Positions 26,174-34,826 of a DNA stretch of 64,000 bases are shown here, piece by piece. How positions within the stretch are numbered: the first letter of the stretch is position 1; each line of letters opens with the position of its first letter. This stretch comes from Pseudideonella sakaiensis (lineage in GTDB: Bacteria > Pseudomonadota > Gammaproteobacteria > Burkholderiales > Burkholderiaceae_C). A program made the translations under genes and the position numbers. The notes below the pieces were generated by a model. That model ran no database searches and was not told where the DNA came from. It worked only from the letters and a program-made list of their open reading frames with translations. The stretch is taken from NCBI RefSeq assembly GCF_001293525.1, contig NZ_BBYR01000007.1:124001-188000 (forward strand). The letters run 5' to 3'.

Positions 26174-27292
26174 TCAGCCGGCCGCCGGATCCGGGAAGCG
26201 GTCGAGGCAGCGCCGGTGGCGCTCGTCGACCCGGCGCGCGAACCACTCGGTGGTCAGCGCCCGCGTGAACTTCGGGCTCTTCAGGTCGATGCGCGGCAGC
26301 ACGGCACGCGGCAGCGCGCGCCGCTCGAGCTGCTCGGCATAGGCGAACACCCGCTCGTACAGCGGCGTGCGCTCGAAGTCCGACCCGTCGCCCCGGGCCA
26401 GGTCGCGGCGCACCTGGCCGGCATCGAGGCCGAGCCGCTCGGCCAGCGTCGCCACCGCACGCTCGGTCTCGCCCGGTGCCGCGCTGCCGGCCGGCGGCAG
26501 CAGGTCGCCGTCCAGCGCGACCGGCAGGCCGGAGGCCAGCGCCACCGCCGCCTGGAAGCCGGCATTGCGGCTGGCCCAGCGGCCGGCGTTGAAGTCGGCG
26601 AAGCGGTAGATCATCTGCCCGTAGGGCGCCGGGTAGTCGAGCAGGTGGGCCGCGCCGAAGTACAGGCCGCCGCGCCGCGTGAAGACCTCGTGGCGCACGC
26701 CGTCGGCGAGCGGATAGGGATAGGGCCGCGCCTGCACCTGCGCCTGGGCGAAGGCGATCGAGACCTGCATCGGCCCGCCGGTGCGCACCGGGTTGCGGCT
26801 GGCCAGGAAGCTGCGGCCGAGCGGCACGCGGTCGATGAAGTCCTCGTACAGCGCGCTGAGCTGGCCCTCGGTGCGCACCGTCTCGAGCCGCTGCGCGTAG
26901 CTGCGGCCGTCCGACGAGGACAGCGCCAGCGCCGCCCGCACCGCGAAGGCCGGCACGCCCGCCGCGTCGGCCCGCCGGTCGATCTCCTGGCGCGCGATCG
27001 CGCCGAGCTTCGGCACCACCGGATCCACCTGCCAGCCCGATTCCTGCTCGGTCACGGCCATCACCGCGCACAGGTGGGCCGGCGTCGACGGCAGCCCCAG
27101 CGTCGCCAGCGCGGCATGCAGGTCCGCGGCCCAGCCGGCCTTGTCCTCCACCTTCGGCGGCAGCAGCCGCACCACCGCGGCCTTCGCGTCGGTCGGCCCC
27201 AGCCCCTGCGGCGCCTGCATCGGGCCGGGGGCGGCGCAGCCGGCGAGCAGGGCGGCCAGCGCGGCCGGCGCCGCGAGCGCCTGCCTCCTCAT
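26174..27292 (-). CDS. DUF1615-family lipoprotein
   Basis: A 372-residue putative outer-membrane lipoprotein. It has the signal sequence MRRQALAAPAALAALLAGCA with lipobox LLAGC. The body matches a conserved proteobacterial family of unknown function: AVTEQESGWQVDPVVPKLG, GGPMQVSIAFAQA, then YRFADFNAGRWASRNAGFQ. The segment around EQESGW and GPMQV resembles lysozyme-like lytic folds, so a peptidoglycan role is possible but not shown. The ATG overlaps the recJ stop (ATGA), indicating co-translation with recJ. Confidence 0.72.
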   Translation of the reverse strand: MRRQALAAPAALAALLAGCAAPGPMQAPQGLGPTDAKAAVVRLLPPKVEDKAGWAADLHAALATLGLPSTPAHLCAVMAVTEQESGWQVDPVVPKLGAIARQEIDRRADAAGVPAFAVRAALALSSSDGRSYAQRLETVRTEGQLSALYEDFIDRVPLGRSFLASRNPVRTGGPMQVSIAFAQAQVQARPYPYPLADGVRHEVFTRRGGLYFGAAHLLDYPAPYGQMIYRFADFNAGRWASRNAGFQAAVALASGLPVALDGDLLPPAGSAAPGETERAVATLAERLGLDAGQVRRDLARGDGSDFERTPLYERVFAYAEQLERRALPRAVLPRIDLKSPKFTRALTTEWFARRVDERHRRCLDRFPDPAAG

Positions 27293-29043
27293 GCCGCCAC
27301 CGCCTCCACCACCAGCATCTGCACCCGCTGCCGCCCGTTGAACTCGTCGAGGCCGAGCCGGTAGGCGAGGCGCACGCGCGGCGGCAGCGGTTCCTGGCGG
27401 TCGAACCAGATCGCGTCGCGCAGTGCGCCGGCGTGCTGCACGCCGAGCTTCAGGTGGCGTTCGCCGACCAGGCGCTGCGAGACCACGTCGACCACGTCGC
27501 AGAAGACCGGCGGCTCGAAGGCCGGGCCCCAGACCTGGGCCTCGATCGCCTGCACCGTCTCGGGCGTGAAGTGCTCGGCGGCCAGTGGCCCGTCGCTGAG
27601 CACGGTGCGTTCGAGCAGGGCCGGCGACAGGCCCTCGCGCGCGACCTCGGCGAAGGCAGCCTCGAAGGCCGGCAGGTCCGGTTCGGCGAGCGTGCAGCCG
27701 GCGGCCATCGCGTGGCCGCCGAACTTGCGCAGCACGCCGGGGCGGCGCTTGCTGACGAGGTCGAGCGCGTCGCGCAGGTGGAAGCCGGCGATCGAGCGGC
27801 CCGAGCCCTTGAGCAGGCCGTCCTGGCCGCGCGCGAAAACGACGCAGGGGCGGTGCAGCCGGTCCTTCAGCCGCGACGCGACGATGCCGACCACGCCCTC
27901 GTGGAAGGCCGGGTCGTAGAGCGTGAGCGCGGCCGGCCCGTCGCGGCCCTCGCCGGCCAGCCGCGCCAGCAGGCCGTCGACCAGGCTGGCGGCCTGGGTG
28001 CGCATGCCGGTCTCGAGCACGCGGCGCTCGCGGTTGATCGCATCGAGCTCGGCGGCCAGCCGCGCGGCCTGCGCGGGGTCGTCGCTCAGCAGGCACTCGA
28101 TGCCCAGCGTCATGTCCGACAGCCGGCCGGCGGCGTTGATGCGCGGGCCGAGCGCATAGCCGAAGTCGCCGGCGCCGGCGCGTGCCGGCTCGCGCCGCGC
28201 GACGGCGAACAGCGCGGCCACGCCGGCGTGCATGCGCCCCTGGCGGATGCGCCGCAGGCCCTGCGCGACGAGCCGCCGGTTGTTGGCGTCCAGCCGCACC
28301 ACGTCGGCGACGGTGCCGAGCGCGACCAGGTCGAGCAGGCTGTCCAGCCGCGGCTGCCCGGCGGCATCGAAGGCGCCGCGCGCGCGGCGCTCGGCACGCA
28401 GCGCCAGCAGCACGTAGAACATCACGCCGACGCCGGCCAGGTGCTTGCTCGGGAAGCCGCAGCCCGGCTGGTTCGGGTTGACGATCACGCGTGCCGGCGG
28501 CAGCAGCGGGCGGCCGTCTGCGCCGAGCGCGGGCAGGTGGTGGTCGGTCACGATCACCGCCAGGCCGTGCTCGCGCGCGTGCGCGATCCCGTCCAGGCTG
28601 GCGATGCCGTTGTCGACCGTCAGCAGCCAGCGCGGACGCGGCTGCAGGGCCAGCGCGAGGTCGACGATCGCCGGTGTCAGGCCATAGCCGTGCACCGCGC
28701 GGTCGGGCACCAAGTAGCGCACCTGCCCCGGCCGCGCGCCGAGCAGGCGCAGGCCGCGCAGCGCGACGGCGCAGGCGGTGGCGCCGTCGCAGTCGTAGTC
28801 GGCCACGACGACGATGGGCTCGCCGCGCTCCAGCGCATCGGCCAGGCAGCGCGCCGCCTCGTCGGCGCCGGCCAGCTCGGCCGGCGGCAGCAGCCGGCCC
28901 AGGCCGTCGTCCAGCTCGTCGCCGCTGCCCAGGCCGCGCGCCGCGAACAGCCGGGCCAGCAGCGGCGGGCAGCCGGCCTGCTCGAGCGCCCAGGCGCTGC
29001 GCGGCGGCACGTCGCGCTGGCGAATGGTCGGTGAGGTGCTCAC
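27289..29043 (-). CDS. recJ: Single-stranded-DNA-specific exonuclease RecJ
   Basis: RecJ is a 5'-3' single-strand exonuclease used in recombinational repair (RecFOR pathway) and mismatch repair. The 584-residue protein has the DHH phosphoesterase motifs: VVADYDCDGATACAVAL (motif I), VTDHHLPAL (motif III, DHH) and GTVADVVRLDANNR (motif IV). The C-terminal DHHA1 part includes FGGHAMAAGCTL and the OB-fold end. The start is GTG (VSTSPTIRQRDVPP); no ATG is available before the conserved region. Length is normal for the family. Confidence 0.95.
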   Translation of the reverse strand: MSTSPTIRQRDVPPRSAWALEQAGCPPLLARLFAARGLGSGDELDDGLGRLLPPAELAGADEAARCLADALERGEPIVVVADYDCDGATACAVALRGLRLLGARPGQVRYLVPDRAVHGYGLTPAIVDLALALQPRPRWLLTVDNGIASLDGIAHAREHGLAVIVTDHHLPALGADGRPLLPPARVIVNPNQPGCGFPSKHLAGVGVMFYVLLALRAERRARGAFDAAGQPRLDSLLDLVALGTVADVVRLDANNRRLVAQGLRRIRQGRMHAGVAALFAVARREPARAGAGDFGYALGPRINAAGRLSDMTLGIECLLSDDPAQAARLAAELDAINRERRVLETGMRTQAASLVDGLLARLAGEGRDGPAALTLYDPAFHEGVVGIVASRLKDRLHRPCVVFARGQDGLLKGSGRSIAGFHLRDALDLVSKRRPGVLRKFGGHAMAAGCTLAEPDLPAFEAAFAEVAREGLSPALLERTVLSDGPLAAEHFTPETVQAIEAQVWGPAFEPPVFCDVVDVVSQRLVGERHLKLGVQHAGALRDAIWFDRQEPLPPRVRLAYRLGLDEFNGRQRVQMLVVEAVAA

Positions 29044-29140
29044 GGGCAGGCTCCGGGCCGTGCACGCCGGCGTTCGCCCGGCGGGCGCATCGGGAGGCCT
29101 TCGTGCGGGCGCCCCGCCACGGGGTTCGACCCAGGATGCG

Positions 29141-30088
29141 TCACAGCCCCTCCAGCACGCGCGCCGGCTCGGGCGCGGGCTGCCAGCGGCGGCGCAGCGC
29201 GGCCCAGCGCCCGAGCGGGGCGGCGGTCCAGGTGCGCGCGAGGCGCTCGCCGGCCAGGGTCAGCGCGGCCGGTTCACCGGCCTCGGCGCGGGCGGCCAGC
29301 GCCGCCACGGGGCCGGCGTCGAGCGCGGCCCAGGCCTCGGCCCAGGCGGCCCAGTCCTCGTGCAGCAGCGGCGTGCGCAGCCGCTCGTCGACCTGCGGCG
29401 TGGCGGCCGGGTCGGCCGGCTGCGGCCGGCCGACGCCGCTCAGCCAGACGCTGTTGACGGCCGGCGCGCCGCGCGCGTCGCGGGCGTCGGTCAGCGGGTG
29501 GGTGTAGAGCAGCATCTGCACCTCGTTCTGCAGCCGGCGCAGCCGGCGCCCGGCCGGGTGGCCATCGAGCCCGGCCTGCAGCCAGGCGTCCACGTTGCGG
29601 CCGATCACCCGCTCCAGCGCCGCGCCGGGCAGGCCGTCCATCTCCTCGTGCGCGAGGTACCAGCGCAGCGGCGCCCCCCAGGCCAGGGCATAGCCCTCGC
29701 TGGTGAACAGCTCGCGCACCGCGTCGAAGACGGCGCGCGACTCGTCCGCGCCGAGCGCCAGCGCGTCCGGGTCGTCCAGCGTGACGTGGTCGCGGCCGAC
29801 GGCGCAGTGCACGGGCGTCAGCAGCCCCCAGGGGCGGCCGTCGACGGCGACGCCGTCGGCCGCGGCGGCGCGCGCCGCGAAGGGCAGGCAGCCATCGGCG
29901 CCCTGCCAGCCCCAGGCGGCGGCCAGCGCGCGCTCGTGCGGCAGGTTCAGGGCCGCCTCGTCGCCGCCGACGGCAGCGCCGGCGTCCATCCGGCGCAGCA
30001 GGCGTTCCAGCTGCGGCAGGCGCAGGTGCGACAAGGTGGACACGCACGCCGGCGACTGCGCGCCGGCATACGGGATCAGCAGGTGCAT
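29141..30088 (-). CDS. Conserved hypothetical protein (phosphoglycerate mutase-like annotation in relatives)
   Basis: A 315-residue protein beginning MHLLIPYAGAQSPACVSTL. It is rich in Ala, Leu and Trp and has HEDWAAWAEAWAALDAG and HCAVGRDHVTLDDPDALALG. Similar proteins next to recJ in Burkholderiales carry a phosphoglycerate-mutase-like label, but I see no convincing catalytic motif, so the function is open. No signal peptide or membrane helix is seen. It is on the same strand as recJ, about 100 nt upstream, and may be its operon leader gene. Confidence 0.6.
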   Translation of the reverse strand: MHLLIPYAGAQSPACVSTLSHLRLPQLERLLRRMDAGAAVGGDEAALNLPHERALAAAWGWQGADGCLPFAARAAAADGVAVDGRPWGLLTPVHCAVGRDHVTLDDPDALALGADESRAVFDAVRELFTSEGYALAWGAPLRWYLAHEEMDGLPGAALERVIGRNVDAWLQAGLDGHPAGRRLRRLQNEVQMLLYTHPLTDARDARGAPAVNSVWLSGVGRPQPADPAATPQVDERLRTPLLHEDWAAWAEAWAALDAGPVAALAARAEAGEPAALTLAGERLARTWTAAPLGRWAALRRRWQPAPEPARVLEGL

Positions 30089-30151
30089 GGGGCGGGATTA
30101 TCCCGGCTGGCGCCCCGCCGCGCGCCCTGCCGTGCGCCTGCCGTGCGCCCG

Positions 30152-30985
30152 TCAGGTCGCCTCGAAGCCGTACAGCGCGGCCGGGTTGTCGCGCAGCACC
30201 TGCGCGACCTGCGCCGGCGAGTCGCAGCACCGCAGCAGGCCGGCCAGCAGCCGCGCGGCGTCTGGCATCGGGATCTCGCCGGCGGTGGCCGCGGGGTGCG
30301 GCCAGTCGGAGCCCCACAGCAGGCGCCCCGGTGCCTCGGCGAGCAGCTGGCGGGCCCAGGGGTCCATGTCCACGGGGTCCGACGCGCCGGTTCGGCTTTC
30401 CAGGTAGGGGGCGGACAGCTTGACCCACAGCCGGCCGGCCGCCAGGCCGCGCCGCAGCGGCGCGAGCGCCGGGCCGGCGAGCGAGGCCGGCGTGGCGATG
30501 GCCGGCCCGAGCCGCGCGAAGTGGTCGAGCACCACGGGCATCGGCAGCGCCGCCACCCAGGGGGCGAGCTCGACGAACTCCGGCCAGCGGCAGTGCAGCA
30601 GCAGGTGCCAGCCCAGCGGCGCGGCGCGCTGCAGCAGCCTGGTCCAGGCGGCGAGGTCGGGCCGCGCGGCACGTGCGAGGTTCAGGCGCAGCCCGCGCGC
30701 GCCCTGGGCGTGCAGCGTGGCGAGGTCGGCCTCGGTCGTGTCCGGCGCGACGACGACCACGGCGCGTGCCTGCCCGAGGCCGCGCGTGGCCACCGCGGCC
30801 AGCGTGCAGCGGTTGTCTGTGCCGTAGCTCGTCGGCTGCACGACGACGACGCGCCCGATGCCGAGCCGCGCATGCAGCCGGGCCATGTCCTCGGCCGTGG
30901 CGGGCGGCGGGCGCAGACGTGCGTCCGCCGCGTACGGGAAGCGCGGGTCGAAGACGTGGACGTGGCAGTCGCAGGCGCCCGTCAC
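30152..30985 (-). CDS. Amidohydrolase-family lactonase (2-pyrone-4,6-dicarboxylate hydrolase, LigI-like)
   Basis: A 277-residue metal-dependent TIM-barrel hydrolase. It shows CDCHVHVFDPRFPYA at the N-terminus, RVVVVQPTSYGTDN, PVVLDHFARLG and LLWGSDWPHPAA, all characteristic of the LigI-type lactonases of the protocatechuate 4,5-cleavage route. The GTG start lies 13 nt after the upstream stop. A more upstream ATG at 31024 would give 290 residues and overlap the previous gene by 26 nt. Its neighbours, an RraA/LigK-type aldolase and a Bug uptake protein, fit aromatic or tricarboxylate catabolism. The exact lactone is inferred, not shown. Confidence 0.75.
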   Translation of the reverse strand: MTGACDCHVHVFDPRFPYAADARLRPPPATAEDMARLHARLGIGRVVVVQPTSYGTDNRCTLAAVATRGLGQARAVVVVAPDTTEADLATLHAQGARGLRLNLARAARPDLAAWTRLLQRAAPLGWHLLLHCRWPEFVELAPWVAALPMPVVLDHFARLGPAIATPASLAGPALAPLRRGLAAGRLWVKLSAPYLESRTGASDPVDMDPWARQLLAEAPGRLLWGSDWPHPAATAGEIPMPDAARLLAGLLRCCDSPAQVAQVLRDNPAALYGFEAT

Positions 30986-30998
30986 GGGCGCGTCGCCC

Positions 30999-31988
30999 TC
31001 AGTCCTGGGTGATGCCGGCGGCACGGATCACCTCGGCCCAGCGCTTCGCCTCCTCGGCGACGTAGCGGGCGAAGGCCGGCCGGTCCAAGTCGAGGCGCTC
31101 GGAGCCCTGCTGGGCCAGCCGCTGCTGGACCTCCGGGTCCTGCAACGCGGTGGCGAGCGCCTTCACCAGCGTCTGCTCGACCTCGGGCGGCAACCCGGCC
31201 GGCGCGAAGACACCGGTGTAGACCGCGACGTCCACGCCGGCGATGCCCTGCTCGCGCAGCGTTGGTACGTCCGGCAGCAGCGGCGAGCGCTGGGCACCGG
31301 TCTGCGCCACGGCGCGCAGGCGGCCGTCTTTCAGGAAGGGGGCCGAGGAGCTCAGCTGGTCGACCATGGCGTCGAGCTGGTTGCCCAGCAGGTCGGTCAG
31401 TGCCGGGCCGGCGCCCTTGTAGGGGATGTGCGTCGCGTTCAGCCCCGTCTTCTGCTTCAGCAGCTCGGTTGTCAGGTGGTTCAGCGAGCCGGTGCCGGGC
31501 GAGCCCATGCTGAAGCCCTGGGACTTGGCCTTGCTCTGCTCGACCAGCTCGCGGTAGCTGCGCGCGCTGGTCTTGGGCGCGACGACGACCACCGACGGCG
31601 TGGTGCTGACCGCGCCGATCACCGTGAAGCTGCGCACCGGGTCGTAGCTCGCCGTCTTCAGCAGCGCGGGCGCGGTGGCGTTGGTGGCGGTGCTGCCGAG
31701 CATCAGGGTGTAGCCGTCGGGCCTGGCGCGGGCCACGGCCGTGCTGCCGATGGTGCCGCCGCCGCCGGCGCGGTTGTCGATCACCACCGGCTGACCGAGC
31801 GCCTTGGCCAGCGCCGGGCCGAGCGCGCGGGCGGTCACGTCGACGTTGCCGCCGGGCGCGAAGGCCACCAGCAGCGTGACCGGCTTGTCCGGGAACGTGG
31901 TGGCCAGGGCGCCGGTCCAGGGCGCGGCGACCAGCACGGCGGCGAGGGTGCAGAGGGCGCGGCGGCGGCGCGAAGCGGGCGAGGTCAT
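30999..31988 (-). CDS. Tripartite tricarboxylate transporter substrate-binding protein (Bug family)
   Basis: A 329-residue periplasmic binding protein of the Bug/TctC family. It has a basic N-terminus and signal ending near TGALATTFPDKP, the hallmark VTLLVAFAPGGNVDVTARAL, then VIDNRAGGGGTIGS, and the ligand/domain segments STTPSVVVV and FSMGSPGTGSLNH. Bug proteins bind carboxylated small molecules. No TctA/TctB membrane genes are adjacent, which is common for this expanded family. In this operon the ligand is probably an aromatic-degradation acid (inference). Confidence 0.9.
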   Translation of the reverse strand: MTSPASRRRRALCTLAAVLVAAPWTGALATTFPDKPVTLLVAFAPGGNVDVTARALGPALAKALGQPVVIDNRAGGGGTIGSTAVARARPDGYTLMLGSTATNATAPALLKTASYDPVRSFTVIGAVSTTPSVVVVAPKTSARSYRELVEQSKAKSQGFSMGSPGTGSLNHLTTELLKQKTGLNATHIPYKGAGPALTDLLGNQLDAMVDQLSSSAPFLKDGRLRAVAQTGAQRSPLLPDVPTLREQGIAGVDVAVYTGVFAPAGLPPEVEQTLVKALATALQDPEVQQRLAQQGSERLDLDRPAFARYVAEEAKRWAEVIRAAGITQD

Positions 31989-32048
31989 GCGGGTCTCCTG
32001 TCGTGTCGGTGGGGGTCGTGTCGGGGAAGGGGTCGCCGGGGCCGGTCC

Positions 32049-32999
32049 TCAGTGGCCGAGTGCGAAGATCTCGTGGAAGTCGCTCGGCGGCACGCCCCTG
32101 AAGTGGGCCTTGTAGCCGGCGGCCGCCAGCTGCAGCAGCTTGTCGCGGGTGGCGCGGGACATGGTGTCGTCCACGCCCGCCGCCTGCAGCGTGGCGATCA
32201 CCTCGTCCATCTCGTGGGCGCGGCGTTCGGCGTGGATGACGCCGCGGGTCATCAGGCCGTTGGCCACCTCGCGGAAGGGGCCGGCCGCGAAGGTCTCGGC
32301 GATGGAGTCGAGCAGGTCGTCCTCCAGGCCGTACGCGTGGCCGGCGAGCACCGTCTCGAGCAGCAGCGTGACCACGCCCTTCATGAAAATGCTGCGCAGC
32401 ATCTTCGACGCCGAGGCACGGCCGGCCGGCCCGTCGAGGACGGTCAGCTGCATGCCGTAGGGGCCGAGCGCGTCGGCCAGGCGCTGCGCGCCGTCGCCGC
32501 ACAGCAGCGTGGGCACGCGGTGCGCGAGGCCGGGCACCGTGCCCATGATCGCGCCGTCGACGTAGGCGGCGCCGGTGCCTGCGATCGCGGCCGCGGCCTC
32601 GACCTTGGTCTGCGGGCCGGCGGAGTTGAGGTCGGCGAACAGCTGGCCGGCCCGCAGGAAGGGCGCGCTCTCCTTCGCCAGCGGCACGGACAGGGTCGCG
32701 CTGACGGCCGAGACCACGATGTCGCAGTGTTCGACCAGCGCCTGCAGGCTGGGCTGCAGCTCGACGCCGGCCTCGCGGGCCCGTGCCAGCACCAGCTCGG
32801 ACTGCGGCGCCACGTTCCAGTATCGGTCGAAGGCGCAGATGCCCGGGAGCCCGGCCTCGCGCAGGCCGCGGGCGATGTGGAAGCCGGCCTCGCCGAGGCC
32901 GATGAAGCCCAGGACGGGCGGCCGTGCCGCCGTGCCCGCTGGATGGCCCTCCGTCCGCTGCGTGGGCTCCTCCCCGATGGAGGGCGCGCCGGCGCTCAT
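32049..32999 (-). CDS. NAD(P)-binding dehydrogenase of the DUF1932 type
   Basis: A 316-residue beta-hydroxyacid-dehydrogenase-like protein. After a variable leader, VLGFIGLGEAGFHIARGL is the Rossmann Gly motif, IVVSAVSATLSVPLAKESAP the cofactor-binding second half, and YVDGAIMGTVPG the substrate segment. The C-terminal DUF1932 helical domain includes SASKMLRSIFMKGVVTLL with the likely catalytic Lys. It overlaps the aldolase stop (ATGA) and is followed by the Bug gene after a 60-nt gap. A role in converting a keto or hydroxy acid from ring cleavage (CHMS-dehydrogenase-like) is plausible, not certain. Confidence 0.75.
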   Translation of the reverse strand: MSAGAPSIGEEPTQRTEGHPAGTAARPPVLGFIGLGEAGFHIARGLREAGLPGICAFDRYWNVAPQSELVLARAREAGVELQPSLQALVEHCDIVVSAVSATLSVPLAKESAPFLRAGQLFADLNSAGPQTKVEAAAAIAGTGAAYVDGAIMGTVPGLAHRVPTLLCGDGAQRLADALGPYGMQLTVLDGPAGRASASKMLRSIFMKGVVTLLLETVLAGHAYGLEDDLLDSIAETFAAGPFREVANGLMTRGVIHAERRAHEMDEVIATLQAAGVDDTMSRATRDKLLQLAAAGYKAHFRGVPPSDFHEIFALGH

Positions 33000-33706
33000 C
33001 GTGCCCCCTCCACATCCGCATAGGCCGCGTCGATGACCTCGCAGCCCATCGCGGCCAGCACTTCCTCGGTGTAGCCGGAGCGGTCCCAGGTGCCAGCCTC
33101 GATCGCCTGGCGCGTGGCGATCTCCTTGGCGAGCTTGCCGCGCGCCTTGCGCAGCACGGCCTCGGCGTCGCGCGGGGCGATCACCAGCACGCCGTCCTCA
33201 TCGCCGACCACGATGTCGCCCGGGTGCACGACCACGCCGCCGCAGGAGATCGGCACGTTGATCTCGCCCGGGCCGTTCTTGTGCGGGCCGCGCGGGGTGA
33301 TGCCGCGCGAGTAGACCGGGAAGGCGAGCCCGCCGATCGAGGCGCGGTCGCGCACGGCGCCGTCGATCACCACGCCGGCGACGCCGCGGCGGGCGGCCCA
33401 CATCATCATGTTCTCGCCGGTCAGCGCGTTGGCCTGGTCGCCCTGGTCCTCGACCACGATCACGTCGCCCGGCTCGGCCATGTCGATCGCGCGGTGCAGC
33501 ATCAGGTTGCAGCCGGGGCGGGCCCGCACCGTGAAGGCGGTGCCCAGCATCGGCGTGGTGTTCAGCGGGCGCAGGCCGGTGTCCATGCAGAACATGCGGC
33601 CCATCTCGTCGGCGATGTTCGCCACCGGGATGCCCTGGAAGCCGCGCACCAGCTCGGGCGACGGACGGTGGATGCGCTTGAAGATTCGGAAACCGACGTT
33701 GGACAT
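32996..33706 (-). CDS. RraA-family 4-carboxy-4-hydroxy-2-oxoadipate aldolase / oxaloacetate decarboxylase
   Basis: A 236-residue RraA-fold aldolase of the LigK/GalC kind, which splits 4-carboxy-4-hydroxy-2-oxoadipate to pyruvate and oxaloacetate. Seen are VANIADEMGRMFCMDTGLRP, VVEDQGDQANALTGENMMMW and GVVIDGAVRDRASIGGLAFP (catalytic Arg and metal Asp region). PISCGGVVVHPGDIVVGDED is the closing strand signature. The ATG is the first gene of the leftward operon, and a 220-nt gap with a perfect dyad lies upstream. Plain RNase E inhibitor RraA is less likely given the neighbours. Confidence 0.82.
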   Translation of the reverse strand: MSNVGFRIFKRIHRPSPELVRGFQGIPVANIADEMGRMFCMDTGLRPLNTTPMLGTAFTVRARPGCNLMLHRAIDMAEPGDVIVVEDQGDQANALTGENMMMWAARRGVAGVVIDGAVRDRASIGGLAFPVYSRGITPRGPHKNGPGEINVPISCGGVVVHPGDIVVGDEDGVLVIAPRDAEAVLRKARGKLAKEIATRQAIEAGTWDRSGYTEEVLAAMGCEVIDAAYADVEGAR

Positions 33707-33821
33707 GGGCGAAGCGGGCAGGAGGGCAGGGACCCCGCGGCCGCGACGGGCGCGGCACCGCAGGGTGCAAGCCGCCATGCTAGGAAGCCTGGCCGCATCG
33801 ATGGTCGAGTTTTTGTCGTGC

Positions 33822-33846
33822 GATACCGAAGGATTTCTTCGGTATC
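33822..33846. promoter_or_regulatory. Perfect 10-bp inverted repeat, candidate LysR-type operator
   Basis: GATACCGAAG (33822-33831), 5 nt, and CTTCGGTATC (33837-33846) form an exact dyad containing ATAC-N-GTAT, the kind of partial palindrome bound by LysR regulators. It lies about 115-140 nt upstream of the aldolase ATG and about 80 nt past the lysR stop. No U run follows on either side, so it is not an obvious terminator. Confidence 0.65.
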
Positions 33847-33926
33847 CGGGGAGCGCGGGGTCGCGCCCGGGTTTCCAGCCGCGAGGGGCGCGCGGTCCGG
33901 TCCCGGCGGCGCGCCCGCCGGGTCGC

Positions 33927-34826
33927 TCAGGCGTCGCCGGGATCCGTCCGCCGCGCCTGCGCGGTGGCCGACTGGAAGGCCTGGCGCAGCGCCTGTACGC
34001 GCCGGTCCTCGGCCTCGCGGGCGCGGCAGACCAGGACGATCTGGCGCGTCGGCCCGCGCCGGCCCAGCGGCAGCTCGCGCACCGGGTAGGCCCGGCGCAG
34101 GTCATCGCGCAGCTCGGGGATGACCGACACGCCGACCCCGGCCGAGACCATCGCCACGATCGCGTCGGTGCCTGGCAGCTCCAGGAACTCGCGCTTGTCG
34201 GGCAGCACCGAGGCAACGTAGGCGGCGGCGATGCGGCCACCGGTGGCGCTGCGGTCCAGCCGGATCCATTCGTGCACCGACAGCAGCTCGCGCACGCTGC
34301 GGCCGCGCGCGTGCTGCGGTGCGACCAGCACGAAGGACTCGGTGAGCAGCGGCGTCCAGTGCAGGCGGCTGGATCCGCCGCGTTCGGGCCGCACCAGCAC
34401 GGCGGCGTCCAGCCGCCCCGCTTTCAGCTCCTGCAGCAGGTGCTGCGACACGCCGCGGCTGCACTGCACCACCAGGCCCGGCACCGCGCGGCGCAACGCC
34501 AGCACGGCCTGCGGCAGCAGGGTGACCTGGGCCGTCTCGATGATGCCCAGCCGCACCGTGCCGCTCAGCGCACGCTCGCCGGTGCGGGCGCGCAACTGCT
34601 CCAGCGCCTGCAGCGTGTCCTCGACGGTGGCTGCGACCTGCAGCGCCAGCGGCGTGGGCCGCACGGCGCGCGCGGAGCGGTCGAACAGCGGCTGGCCGAA
34701 GTAGGCCTCGAGCTGGCGGATCTGCAGCCCGACGGCGCTCGGCGTCAGGTGGACCTCGGGCGCGGCCGCGGCGATGGAGCCGTGCCGGATCACCGCGACC
34801 AGGGTGTGCAGGACATGGAGCTTCAC
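33927..34826 (-). CDS. LysR-family transcriptional regulator
   Basis: A 299-residue activator-type regulator. The N-terminal winged helix-turn-helix is MKLHVLHTLVAVIRHGSIAA followed by LTPSAVGLQIRQLEAYFGQP. The effector domain begins TVRLGIIETAQVTLLP, and has SAGVGVSVIPELRDDL near the C-terminus, typical of the LysR substrate domain. It is co-oriented with, not divergent from, the catabolic operon, and the dyad lies between them. Effector is probably a pathway intermediate (inference). Confidence 0.88.
   Translation of the reverse strand: MKLHVLHTLVAVIRHGSIAAAAPEVHLTPSAVGLQIRQLEAYFGQPLFDRSARAVRPTPLALQVAATVEDTLQALEQLRARTGERALSGTVRLGIIETAQVTLLPQAVLALRRAVPGLVVQCSRGVSQHLLQELKAGRLDAAVLVRPERGGSSRLHWTPLLTESFVLVAPQHARGRSVRELLSVHEWIRLDRSATGGRIAAAYVASVLPDKREFLELPGTDAIVAMVSAGVGVSVIPELRDDLRRAYPVRELPLGRRGPTRQIVLVCRAREAEDRRVQALRQAFQSATAQARRTDPGDA

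Noticed and set aside
33822-33846. Perfect inverted repeat considered as the terminator of lysR
   Set aside because: No U run follows on either strand and the arms are not GC-biased like other hairpins here; ATAC/GTAT symmetry suits an operator better.
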